Assembly (NCBI GenBank): GCA_036961445.1
Contig: JBALVO010000072.1
Location: 1 to 17,863 of the forward strand
From: JBALVO01 sp036961445
GTDB taxonomy: Bacteria > Pseudomonadota > Gammaproteobacteria > Pseudomonadales > Halieaceae
Length of the DNA stretch: 17,863 nt
Direction of reading: 5' to 3'
Within the stretch, counting starts at the first letter, position 1. Each line of letters begins with the position of its first letter. Shown piece after piece: positions 7,670-13,511 of the stretch. The notes under the pieces were generated by a model that was given only the letters and a program-made list of their open reading frames with translations, did not search any database and was not told the DNA's origin. Made by a program: the position numbers and the translations under genes.

Positions 7670-7685
7670 AGGCCTGTGCCTTTTT
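7670..7685 (+). terminator. Short leader terminator/attenuator before the porin gene
   Basis: AGGC (7670-7673) pairs with GCCT (7678-7681) around the loop CTGT, followed by Ts to 7685. The stem is only 4 bp, so it is a weak intrinsic terminator by itself. An alternative pairing of CCTG (7673-7676) with CAGG (7686-7689) would cover the ribosome binding site AGGAG (7687-7691). It lies just after the candidate NasT target and could be what NasT overcomes. Confidence 0.45.
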
Positions 7686-7698
7686 CAGGAGTACAGCA

Positions 7699-8940
7699 AT
7701 GACAATTGCGAGTAAATATCGTCTATTTTTAGCAGGGACAGCCCTGGGGTTAACCACCTTGCCCGTGTTTGCGCAAGACCCGTTAAGCCAGGGACTGGCG
7801 AGTATGGTAGCGGAGGGAGACCTCAGTCTTAATTTGCGCTATCGCTATGAATATGTCGATGATGATGGTTTTGATGATGAGGCCAAGGCCTCAACCCTGC
7901 GTTCAAGGATAAGTTTTAAGTCTGCGACTTATGAGGGTTTTTCCTTTTTGACTGAATTCGACAATGTTAGTTACATCGGTGATGACGACTTTAATTCAAC
8001 CGATAACGGTGAGACCCAATATCCGGTAGTGGCAGACCCGAAAGGTACCGAGGTAAATCAGGCGTGGTTGAAGTATGGCCTGGAAGATTTGTCTGGAGCC
8101 TATGGTCGGCAGCGCATTTTACATGGTAACCAACGCTTTGTCGGCGGTGTGGCCTGGCGGCAGAATGAGCAGACCTTTGATGGTTTCCGCACTCAGTGGT
8201 CTGCGGAATTCGGCCTGTCACTGGACTACGCCTATGTCTACAACGTGAACCGGATTTTTGGCCCGGATGATAGTTCGGCCCAGCCAGCTGACTGGCACGG
8301 CGACAACCACCTGCTGCGACTTGATTACAAGTTTTCGGAAAATCATACGGTCAGTGCGTTCGCCTACATCCTGGATATAGATGATCGCAGTAGATGGTCC
8401 CCCAATAAATCGGTCAATAACTCCACCGATACTTACGGACTGCAGTACAGCGGTAAACTTGGTCCTGTTACGGTGAATGCGGCCTATGCCGGTCAGTCCG
8501 ATGGCGGTGACAGTAATCTGGATTACGACGCCGATTACTACATGGTGGAAGGAGCGACAGGATTCTTCGGTGTCAATGCTACCCTGGGTTATGAAGTATT
8601 AGGCTCGGACAATGGCGTTGGATTTAAAACCCCTTTGGCGACGTTACACAAGTTTCAAGGATGGGCCGACAAGTTTCTGCTCACCCCTGGCGATGGCATT
8701 GAAGATCTGTATGTCGGCTTGGCGGGCAAGTTGGGTCCGGTAAAGCTGGCAGCGACATGGCATGATTTTCAAGCGGAACAAGGCAGTGATGATTTTGGTT
8801 CGGAAATCGACCTGGCGGCTACCTGGCCAGTCACCAAGATGCTGAGCCTGCAATTGAAGTATGCCAACTTCAACACTGACGACTCGGCGCGCTACGAAGA
8901 CACGCAGAAGGCGTGGTTGAGTATAAACTTCGCTCTGTAA
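7699..8940 (+). CDS. Outer-membrane beta-barrel porin, alginate-export-like, in the nitrate operon
   Basis: A 413-residue protein with a signal peptide (hydrophobic core LFLAGTALGLTTLPVFA, likely cleaved after Ala25). It then shows many alternating short strands with aromatic and acidic residues, as in a large monomeric barrel. Features such as NLRYRYEYVDDDGFDDEAKASTLRSRISFKS, KYGLEDLSGAYGRQ and a C-terminal strand ending in WLSINFAL resemble the alginate-export/OprE-like porin group. The actual substrate cannot be read from sequence. Its place as first gene of a unit that continues with nasT and nasS, behind a sigma-54 promoter and an ANTAR-type leader, suggests nitrate or nitrite passage across the outer membrane; that is inference. 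AGGAG at 7687-7691 is 7 bases from the ATG. The barrel is acidic, as in porins of marine bacteria. Confidence 0.8.
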   Translation: MTIASKYRLFLAGTALGLTTLPVFAQDPLSQGLASMVAEGDLSLNLRYRYEYVDDDGFDDEAKASTLRSRISFKSATYEGFSFLTEFDNVSYIGDDDFNSTDNGETQYPVVADPKGTEVNQAWLKYGLEDLSGAYGRQRILHGNQRFVGGVAWRQNEQTFDGFRTQWSAEFGLSLDYAYVYNVNRIFGPDDSSAQPADWHGDNHLLRLDYKFSENHTVSAFAYILDIDDRSRWSPNKSVNNSTDTYGLQYSGKLGPVTVNAAYAGQSDGGDSNLDYDADYYMVEGATGFFGVNATLGYEVLGSDNGVGFKTPLATLHKFQGWADKFLLTPGDGIEDLYVGLAGKLGPVKLAATWHDFQAEQGSDDFGSEIDLAATWPVTKMLSLQLKYANFNTDDSARYEDTQKAWLSINFAL

Positions 8941-8955
8941 TATTTCCGGCTAATA

Positions 8956-8997
8956 GTGCCTGGCCGGCAGTAATGCCGATCAGGTACTGGTATTTTT
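8956..8997 (+). terminator. Attenuator-like hairpin with T-run between the porin gene and nasT
   Basis: GTGCCTG (8956-8962) pairs with CAGGTAC (8981-8987, one G-U). CGGC (8965-8968) pairs with GCCG (8975-8978) around the loop AGTAAT. Five Ts at 8993-8997 end directly at the nasT GTG. The only AGG before nasT lies in the 3' arm. The structure can lower nasT-nasS expression relative to the porin by partial termination or by hiding the ribosome binding site. Confidence 0.6.
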
Positions 8998-9621
8998 GTG
9001 ACGAAAATCGATCAGCAATCTACATTATTGCGACTTATCCTGGTGGATGATGATCGCAATCGTGCTTCTGCAGTAGAGTCAAAACTACAGCAGGTGGGTT
9101 TCGAGGTTCTGTCTGTTATTCCTACTGGTTCAGGCCTGTTGTATCAAATGGCACAGCAAAATCCGGATGTGGTGATTATTGCCCTGGACTCCCCCGACCG
9201 CGATGTACTGGAAAGTCTCAGTATTGCTTCATCGCACAATCCGCGCCCTGTACTGATGTTTTCCGAATCCGGTGATCAGGGCTTTATCACTGACGCTATT
9301 CGGGCCGGTGTGACGGCTTATCAGGCGGAAGATATTAGTCCGAACAGGGTCAGAGCGGCGATTAATGTCGCCGTGGCCCAGTTTTCAGCGTTCAATGATA
9401 TCAAGCGGGAGCTGGATACAACGCGCCAGCAGCTGAGTGAGCGCAAGCAGGTAGAGAAGGCCAAGGGGTTGTTGATGTTGGTACACAAGGTGGCAGAACA
9501 GGAGGCATTCGGTACGCTGAGGAAGCTGGCTATGGACAAGAATAAGACGCTGGGCGAGACTGCCCGGGATGTGATCGCAATACTGGCAAAAGCCAACCAA
9601 AACGGAGTTAGCCATGATTGA
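8998..9621 (+). CDS. nasT: NasT-type nitrate-responsive antiterminator (pseudo-receiver plus ANTAR domain)
   Basis: NasT is an RNA-binding antiterminator that lets RNA polymerase pass leader terminators of nitrate assimilation genes; without nitrate it is held by NasS. The 207-residue protein begins with a receiver-like domain (LRLILVDDD at 11-19, a candidate acceptor Asp64). In the position of the usual switch Lys it has YQAE (108-111), so phosphorylation control is doubtful. A coiled segment (about 133-150) leads into the ANTAR domain (VEKAKGLLMLVHKVAEQEAFGTLRKLAMDKNKTLGETARDVIAIL, about 152-196), which holds the family's AKGxLM and EAFxxLRxxAM features. The start is GTG at 8998 with only a distant AGG inside the hairpin just upstream. 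The stop overlaps the nasS start by 8 bases, indicating coupling. Its likely RNA target is the leader of its own operon. Confidence 0.92.
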   Translation: MTKIDQQSTLLRLILVDDDRNRASAVESKLQQVGFEVLSVIPTGSGLLYQMAQQNPDVVIIALDSPDRDVLESLSIASSHNPRPVLMFSESGDQGFITDAIRAGVTAYQAEDISPNRVRAAINVAVAQFSAFNDIKRELDTTRQQLSERKQVEKAKGLLMLVHKVAEQEAFGTLRKLAMDKNKTLGETARDVIAILAKANQNGVSHD

Positions 9622-10798
9622 TGCCAGGCGGTTGCCAGTCTGCGAAAAGAGCGAGCTGCGCCTTGGGTATTTGCGTTTGACTGACAGTGCGCCGGTTATT
9701 ATGGCGCGTGAGTTGGGCTTGTATACCAAGTACGACCTGGACGTGACTCTGCAGCGCGAGGTGTCATGGGCCAATCTGCGCGATAAGTTGGTAACTGGTG
9801 ATCTTGATGCAGCACAGATGCTGGCGCCGCTTCCGTTGGCAACGTCTTTGGGAGTGGGAGGAATGCGAGCCGATGTTATTACGGGCCTGGCTCTGAGCTT
9901 GAATGGTAACGCCATCACCCTGAGCCCGGCCCTGTCGGCTATTATCGACGAACACGGCGGTCGCGCTGTGGCTTCTGCCAGAAGTACGGCGGTTGCACTG
10001 GGTGAGTGGTTACGGGGGTGCGGCGGAGCTGAACAGCTGACTTTTGCCTCTGCTCACTCCTTCTCCTGCCATACTTTTATACTGCGCTTGTGGTTGCAAG
10101 CCGGAGGTCTGGACCCCGAGCGCGATGTACGCATCATTGTATTGCCCCCTGAGCAGATGGTTGACAGTCTGGCGCGGGGTATTATCGACGGATTTTGTGT
10201 CGGTGAACCCTGGAATAGCATGGCAGTGCAGCGCGGAGTTGGCGCGGTGCAGGCCAGCGGCTACCAGGTATGGAATAACGGTATAGAAAAAGTATTGGGC
10301 GTGTTGCAGGAGTGGCACCAAAAATTTCCTGCCACACACCTGCGGCTGCGTCTTGCATTGATGGAGGCATGTAGCTGGCTGGCGCATCCCGCTAACAGGG
10401 AGGATGCCGCAGCGGTGTTGGCCCTGCCGGAGTACCTCAATACCCCGGTGGACTATCTGCTGCCTTCCCTGACCGGCAAATTTGTTTATACCAGAGGGCA
10501 GGAGCCGGCAGTGATGCCGCACTTTCATGTATTTGGACGCTTTCAGGCAGGCTTTCCATGGCGTTCTCATGGCGAGTGGCTGTTGCAGCAGATTGAGGCA
10601 TTGCTGGGCAAGACATTGTCCCAGGAGAGCGTGGAGGCCCTGGTGCAGCGCACCTTCCGCACGGACCTTTATCGTGAAGCCGCTCGTTATCTGGAGCTAC
10701 CCAGCCCCAGTGGTGACTACAAGCCTATCAATCAGCACGACCAGGTGTGGGAGTTTGAGCCCGGTATAGAGCTGGGTCCCGATATGTCTTTGTCCTGA
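9614..10798 (+). CDS. nasS: NasS-type cytoplasmic nitrate sensor (NrtA-like, no signal peptide)
   Basis: A 394-residue NrtA/NasS-family protein. In characterised proteobacteria NasS binds nitrate or nitrite and, when empty, sequesters NasT. The protein starts directly with the binding fold (LRLGYLRLTDSAPVIMARELGLYTKYDLDVTLQREVSWANLRDKL) and has no signal peptide, unlike the true NrtA encoded downstream at 11078. That absence is what separates a NasS sensor from a transport protein. Shared family blocks include GDLDAAQMLAPLPLA, SLNGNAITLS, ARGIIDGFCVGEPWNSMAV and the C-terminal LTGKFVYTRGQ. The ATG at 9614 overlaps the nasT stop by 8 bases, giving coupled synthesis of partner proteins. The unit ends here; 279 bases of regulatory DNA follow. 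Confidence 0.9.
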   Translation: MIDARRLPVCEKSELRLGYLRLTDSAPVIMARELGLYTKYDLDVTLQREVSWANLRDKLVTGDLDAAQMLAPLPLATSLGVGGMRADVITGLALSLNGNAITLSPALSAIIDEHGGRAVASARSTAVALGEWLRGCGGAEQLTFASAHSFSCHTFILRLWLQAGGLDPERDVRIIVLPPEQMVDSLARGIIDGFCVGEPWNSMAVQRGVGAVQASGYQVWNNGIEKVLGVLQEWHQKFPATHLRLRLALMEACSWLAHPANREDAAAVLALPEYLNTPVDYLLPSLTGKFVYTRGQEPAVMPHFHVFGRFQAGFPWRSHGEWLLQQIEALLGKTLSQESVEALVQRTFRTDLYREAARYLELPSPSGDYKPINQHDQVWEFEPGIELGPDMSLS

Positions 10799-10805
10799 CA
10801 TTTGC

Positions 10806-10822
10806 TGCACTGTCACGGGTCA
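10806..10822 (+). promoter_or_regulatory. NtrC-like binding site 1 upstream of nrtA
   Basis: TGCACTGTCACGGGTCA matches the NtrC consensus TGCACC-N5-GGTGCA at 9 of 12 defined positions. Its centre lies 130 bases before the sigma-54 -12 element. It overlaps the inverted repeat CACTGT/ACAGTG (10808-10827), which could also fold at the 3' end of the nasS mRNA. Confidence 0.5.
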
Positions 10823-10825
10823 CAG

Positions 10826-10842
10826 TGAGCTGCGGTGGTGCA
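10826..10842 (+). promoter_or_regulatory. NtrC-like binding site 2 upstream of nrtA
   Basis: The right half is a perfect TGGTGCA (10836-10842); the left half is weak. The centre is 20 bases (two helical turns) from site 1 and 110 bases before the -12 element, suitable for cooperative NtrC binding on one face of the DNA. Confidence 0.5.
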
Positions 10843-10896
10843 TAAATAGTGGTGACGGGTTTTTATGGCAGTCACTTGATGTCTTCGGTTACAAGT

Positions 10897-10909
10897 TAAC
10901 CTATTGATT
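10897..10909 (-). promoter_or_regulatory. IHF-binding site between the NtrC sites and the nrtA promoter
   Basis: Read on the minus strand the bases are AATCAATAGGTTA, a match at every defined position of WATCAANNNNTTR. The flank on the WATCAA side (10909-10927) is A/T-rich, as in strong IHF sites. The position between the NtrC sites and the sigma-54 element is the standard place for the DNA bend. Confidence 0.7.
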
Positions 10910-10929
10910 TATAAAATAAAAAAAGTTAC

Positions 10930-10945
10930 TGGCACGAGTTTTGTT
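10930..10945 (+). promoter_or_regulatory. Sigma-54 (RpoN) promoter of nrtABD-nirB
   Basis: TGGCACG-AGTT-TTGTT has a perfect -24 box, and its -12 box differs by one base (GT for GC at 10943-10944), with the correct 10-base spacing after GG (10931-10932). Transcription should begin near 10956, giving a leader of about 120 nt before nrtA. Confidence 0.65.
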
Positions 10946-10954
10946 ACGTAACAA
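10941..10954. repeat. Perfect 14-bp palindrome over the nrtA -12 element
   Basis: TTGTTACGTAACAA is its own reverse complement. It covers the -12 box and extends to just before the predicted transcription start, a position suited to a repressor or other dimeric regulator. No known consensus is claimed. Confidence 0.6.
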
Positions 10955-10986
10955 GTAGATTTATCACCACACAGTAGTTTCTCCTC

Positions 10987-11000
10987 GGGTAATGATGCCC
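10987..11000 (+). promoter_or_regulatory. Leader hairpin of nrtA with an ANTAR-like loop
   Basis: GGGT-AATGAT-GCCC (stem with one U-G pair) has a six-base loop with A1 and G4. A possible partner loop ACAGTA lies at 10971-10976, 20 bases earlier, but its stem is only two base pairs. No T-run terminator follows. CCTCGG (10983-10988) can instead pair with CCGAGG (11023-11028), and CCCTTG (10998-11003) with CAAGGG at the nrtA ribosome binding site (11065-11070). A NasT-responsive leader is possible but not established. Confidence 0.35.
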
Positions 11001-11077
11001 TTGCACTCCGGTCGCTATCTGGCCGAGGCGGGGAGCTAGCTCGTGTGTCCAAATAACGGATGTTCAAGGGGTAACTT

Positions 11078-12469
11078 ATGCTGCACAAGCAAATTTTTTC
11101 TATCACGCGCCAACTCGGTGCACTGGCCGCCGGTGGTGTGCTGAGTGCGCTGATTCCCGTTGCGGCGGTGGTTGCGATAGAGATTGGCGAGCCGGAAAAA
11201 GATGAACTGAAGTTTGGCTTTATCAAGCTTACCGATATGGCGCCATTGGCAGTGGCTTACGAAAATGGCTACTTCGAAGACGAGGGGCTCTATGTCACGC
11301 TTGAAGCGCAGGCCAATTGGAAAGTGTTACTGGATGGCGTAATTGATGGCCAGTTGGATGGCGCGCACATGCTCGCCGGCCAGCCACTTGCGGCGACAAT
11401 CGGCTATGGCACCAAGGCGCATATCGTCACGCCCTTTTCCATGGATCTAAATGGCAACGGTATTACCGTTTCCAACGAGGTTTGGGAAGCAATGAAGCCC
11501 AATATCCCCATGGAGAACGGCAAACCGGTGCATCCGATCAAAGCGGACTACCTCAAGCCGGTTGTGGAAAAATATGCTGATGAAGGCAAGCCTTTCAATA
11601 TGGGTATGGTGTTCCCTGTATCTACTCATAACTATGAGCTGCGTTACTGGCTAGCCGCCGGTGGCATCCATCCGGGATATTACGCGCCACACAAGGGCGA
11701 TACCTCCGGGCAATTAAGAGCTGAAGCGCTGTTGTCGGTGACCCCACCCCCACAAATGCCAGCGACACTGGAAGCAGGGACTATTTATGGTTACTGCGTG
11801 GGTGAGCCCTGGAATCAGCAGGCTGTCTTTAAGGGTATTGGTGTTCCGGTAATCACCGATTACGAGATCTGGAAGAATAACCCGGAGAAAGTATTCGGTA
11901 TGAACAAGGCGTTCACCGACAAGTACCCCAACACCACAGTCCGTGTCGTCAAGGCGTTGCTCCGCGCTGCAAAGTGGTTGGATGAAAATGATAACGCCAA
12001 TCGACCCAAGGCGGTGGAAATACTGTCTCGCTCCGATTACGTGGGCGCGGATTACGAGGTGATCGCCAATTCAATGACCGGTACCTTCGAATACGAAAAG
12101 GGCGACGTACGGGCAGTACCCGACTTCAATGTTTTCTTCCGCTATTTCGCTACTTATCCGTACTACTCTGATGCGGTCTGGTACCTGACCCAGATGCGTC
12201 GCTGGGGCCAGATTGCCGAGCCTAAGTCCGATGACTGGTATTTTGATGTCGTCAGGAGCGTCTATCGCCCTGATATCTACCAACTTGCAGCGCAGGCCCT
12301 GATCGCTGAGGGCGAGATGCAGGCCAGTGACTTTCCGATCTTCGAGGTTGAAACCGGCTTTCGCGCACCGCAAAGCGAATTCATCGACGGGATGACATTC
12401 GATGGCACTAAACCCAATGGGTATCTCGAACAGTTCCCGATCGGCCTTAAAGGCGACACGGTCCTCTAG
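11078..12469 (+). CDS. nrtA: Nitrate ABC transporter, periplasmic substrate-binding protein NrtA
   Basis: NrtA captures nitrate (and often nitrite) in the periplasm for the NrtBCD-type permease. The 463-residue product has an N-terminal hydrophobic Sec-type signal (LGALAAGGVLSALIPVAAVVA) with no lipobox cysteine, so it is probably a soluble periplasmic protein. Family blocks are LKFGFIKLTDMAPLAVAYENGYFEDEGL, DGQLDGAHMLAGQPLAATIGYG, SMDLNGNGITVS, THNYELRYWLAAGGIHPG, YGYCVGEPWNQQAV and SMTGTFEYEKGD. It is a clear paralogue of the upstream NasS, which lacks the signal. The ATG is preceded by AAGGGG at 11066-11071. Expression is probably under NtrC and sigma-54. nrtB follows after 33 bases. Confidence 0.95.
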   Translation: MLHKQIFSITRQLGALAAGGVLSALIPVAAVVAIEIGEPEKDELKFGFIKLTDMAPLAVAYENGYFEDEGLYVTLEAQANWKVLLDGVIDGQLDGAHMLAGQPLAATIGYGTKAHIVTPFSMDLNGNGITVSNEVWEAMKPNIPMENGKPVHPIKADYLKPVVEKYADEGKPFNMGMVFPVSTHNYELRYWLAAGGIHPGYYAPHKGDTSGQLRAEALLSVTPPPQMPATLEAGTIYGYCVGEPWNQQAVFKGIGVPVITDYEIWKNNPEKVFGMNKAFTDKYPNTTVRVVKALLRAAKWLDENDNANRPKAVEILSRSDYVGADYEVIANSMTGTFEYEKGDVRAVPDFNVFFRYFATYPYYSDAVWYLTQMRRWGQIAEPKSDDWYFDVVRSVYRPDIYQLAAQALIAEGEMQASDFPIFEVETGFRAPQSEFIDGMTFDGTKPNGYLEQFPIGLKGDTVL

Positions 12470-12502
12470 CTCTGCACCACAGTTAAATTGGGAATAAAGA
12501 AA

Positions 12503-13495
12503 ATGTCTGACATCGTTCTCGTTACTGCCGCTGATCACAGGTTTGAGCAGATACAGTCCCTGTTCAATTCGCAGCGCCTGGTACGGGGGCTGTTGTTGCC
12601 GGCTTTGGGAATTCTCGCCTTCCTTATGGTGTGGCAGTTTTCGGCCACGAGAATCGAAACGTCGCTGGGTCAGTTTCCTGGTCCGGTGCAGGTCTGGGAG
12701 CAGGCTAGTCGTCTGGTGGTGGAACACAAGAGTGAGCGGGGCAAAGAAGCGGCGTTTCATCAGCGACAGGAAAAACGCAATATCAAGGCGCTCGCTGTAA
12801 ACCCGGAAGCCACAATAAAGAAACGCAGGTACACCGGTAAGCCCACTTTTTTTGACCAGATTGTCACCAGTCTGCTGACTGTGGGTGCCGGTTTTCTTTT
12901 GGCCAGCGTGGTTGCCATTCCTCTGGGTATTGTCTGTGGCTTGAGTACTCGTGTGTACAGTGCCCTGAACCCGGTAATCCAGATCTTCAAGCCGGTATCG
13001 CCACTGGCCTGGTTGCCCCTGGTGACCATGGTGGTGAGCGCTACCTACAGCGTGGAAGACCCAATGTTCCATAAGGCTTTTCTTAATTCAGCAATCACGG
13101 TAGCCCTGTGCTGTCTTTGGCCGACACTGATCAACACAACGGTGGGTGTAACGAGCATCGACCGTGACCTGGTGAATGTGAGCAAGGTGATGGCGTTATC
13201 GCCTCTGGTACACGTGCGAAAAATTGTCATACCGGCCGCGATTCCGATGATTTTTACCGGCCTGCGCCTGTCCCTGGCTACTGGCTGGATGGTCTTGATT
13301 GCGGCCGAAATGTTGGCCCAGAACCCGGGCTTGGGCAAGTTTATATGGGATGAATTCCAAAACGGTAGCTCCGACTCCCTGGGCCGGATTATGGTCGCGG
13401 TACTTGCCATAGGTCTTATTGGGTTTCTACTGGATAAGCTCATGCTCACCCTGCAAAGGAAAGTGAGTTGGGACAAGCAGGCAGTCTTGCGTTAA
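12503..13495 (+). CDS. nrtB: Nitrate ABC transporter, permease NrtB
   Basis: NrtB is the inner-membrane permease that works as a dimer with the ATPase subunits. I place the start at ATG 12503 (MSDIVLVTAADHRF) rather than the in-frame TTG at 12488. GGGA and AAAG lie just before the ATG, and nothing like a ribosome binding site precedes the TTG. The 330-residue product has an N-terminal membrane helix (LLLPALGILAFLMVWQF). A charged, basic stretch of about 50 residues follows, ending in YTGKPTFFDQI, which is usual in proteobacterial NrtB. Several further membrane helices come next. The ATPase-docking EAA-type loop is around AAEMLAQNPGLGKFIWDEF. Spacing to the next gene is 16 bases. Related SsuC/TauC permeases exist, but the flanking NrtA and NasS define nitrate. 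Confidence 0.93.
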   Translation: MSDIVLVTAADHRFEQIQSLFNSQRLVRGLLLPALGILAFLMVWQFSATRIETSLGQFPGPVQVWEQASRLVVEHKSERGKEAAFHQRQEKRNIKALAVNPEATIKKRRYTGKPTFFDQIVTSLLTVGAGFLLASVVAIPLGIVCGLSTRVYSALNPVIQIFKPVSPLAWLPLVTMVVSATYSVEDPMFHKAFLNSAITVALCCLWPTLINTTVGVTSIDRDLVNVSKVMALSPLVHVRKIVIPAAIPMIFTGLRLSLATGWMVLIAAEMLAQNPGLGKFIWDEFQNGSSDSLGRIMVAVLAIGLIGFLLDKLMLTLQRKVSWDKQAVLR

Positions 13496-13511
13496 CACAA
13501 GGAGAAGATTC

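Noticed and set aside
10010..10570. 186-codon minus-strand frame inside nasS
   Set aside because: Entirely inside a gene with a clear family match; shadow of the coding strand.
10808..10827. CACTGT/ACAGTG inverted repeat after nasS as a terminator
   Set aside because: There is no T-tract after it and it overlaps an NtrC-like site, so it was not called a terminator.
10812..10875. Four GTCAC/GTGAC pentamers within 64 bases upstream of nrtA
   Set aside because: Spacing and orientation are irregular and two of them lie inside the NtrC-like site; not enough to define a separate operator.
10889..10917. Sigma-70-like promoter TTACAA-N17-TAAAAT before nrtA
   Set aside because: The -35 matches at only 3 of 6 bases and the stretch is A/T-rich because of the IHF region; the sigma-54 element explains the site better.
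11010..11025. CGGTC/GGCCG hairpin as the second ANTAR hairpin in the nrtA leader
   Set aside because: The loop GCTATCT has seven bases and lacks the A1 and G4 positions.
12488..12502. TTG start giving nrtB five extra residues (MGIKK)
   Set aside because: No ribosome binding site before the TTG, while GGGA/AAAG stands just before the ATG at 12503.
12071..13072. 333-codon minus-strand frame across the nrtA-nrtB junction
   Set aside because: It overlaps two well-supported genes on the other strand and has low-complexity His/Arg/Gln composition without any family features.
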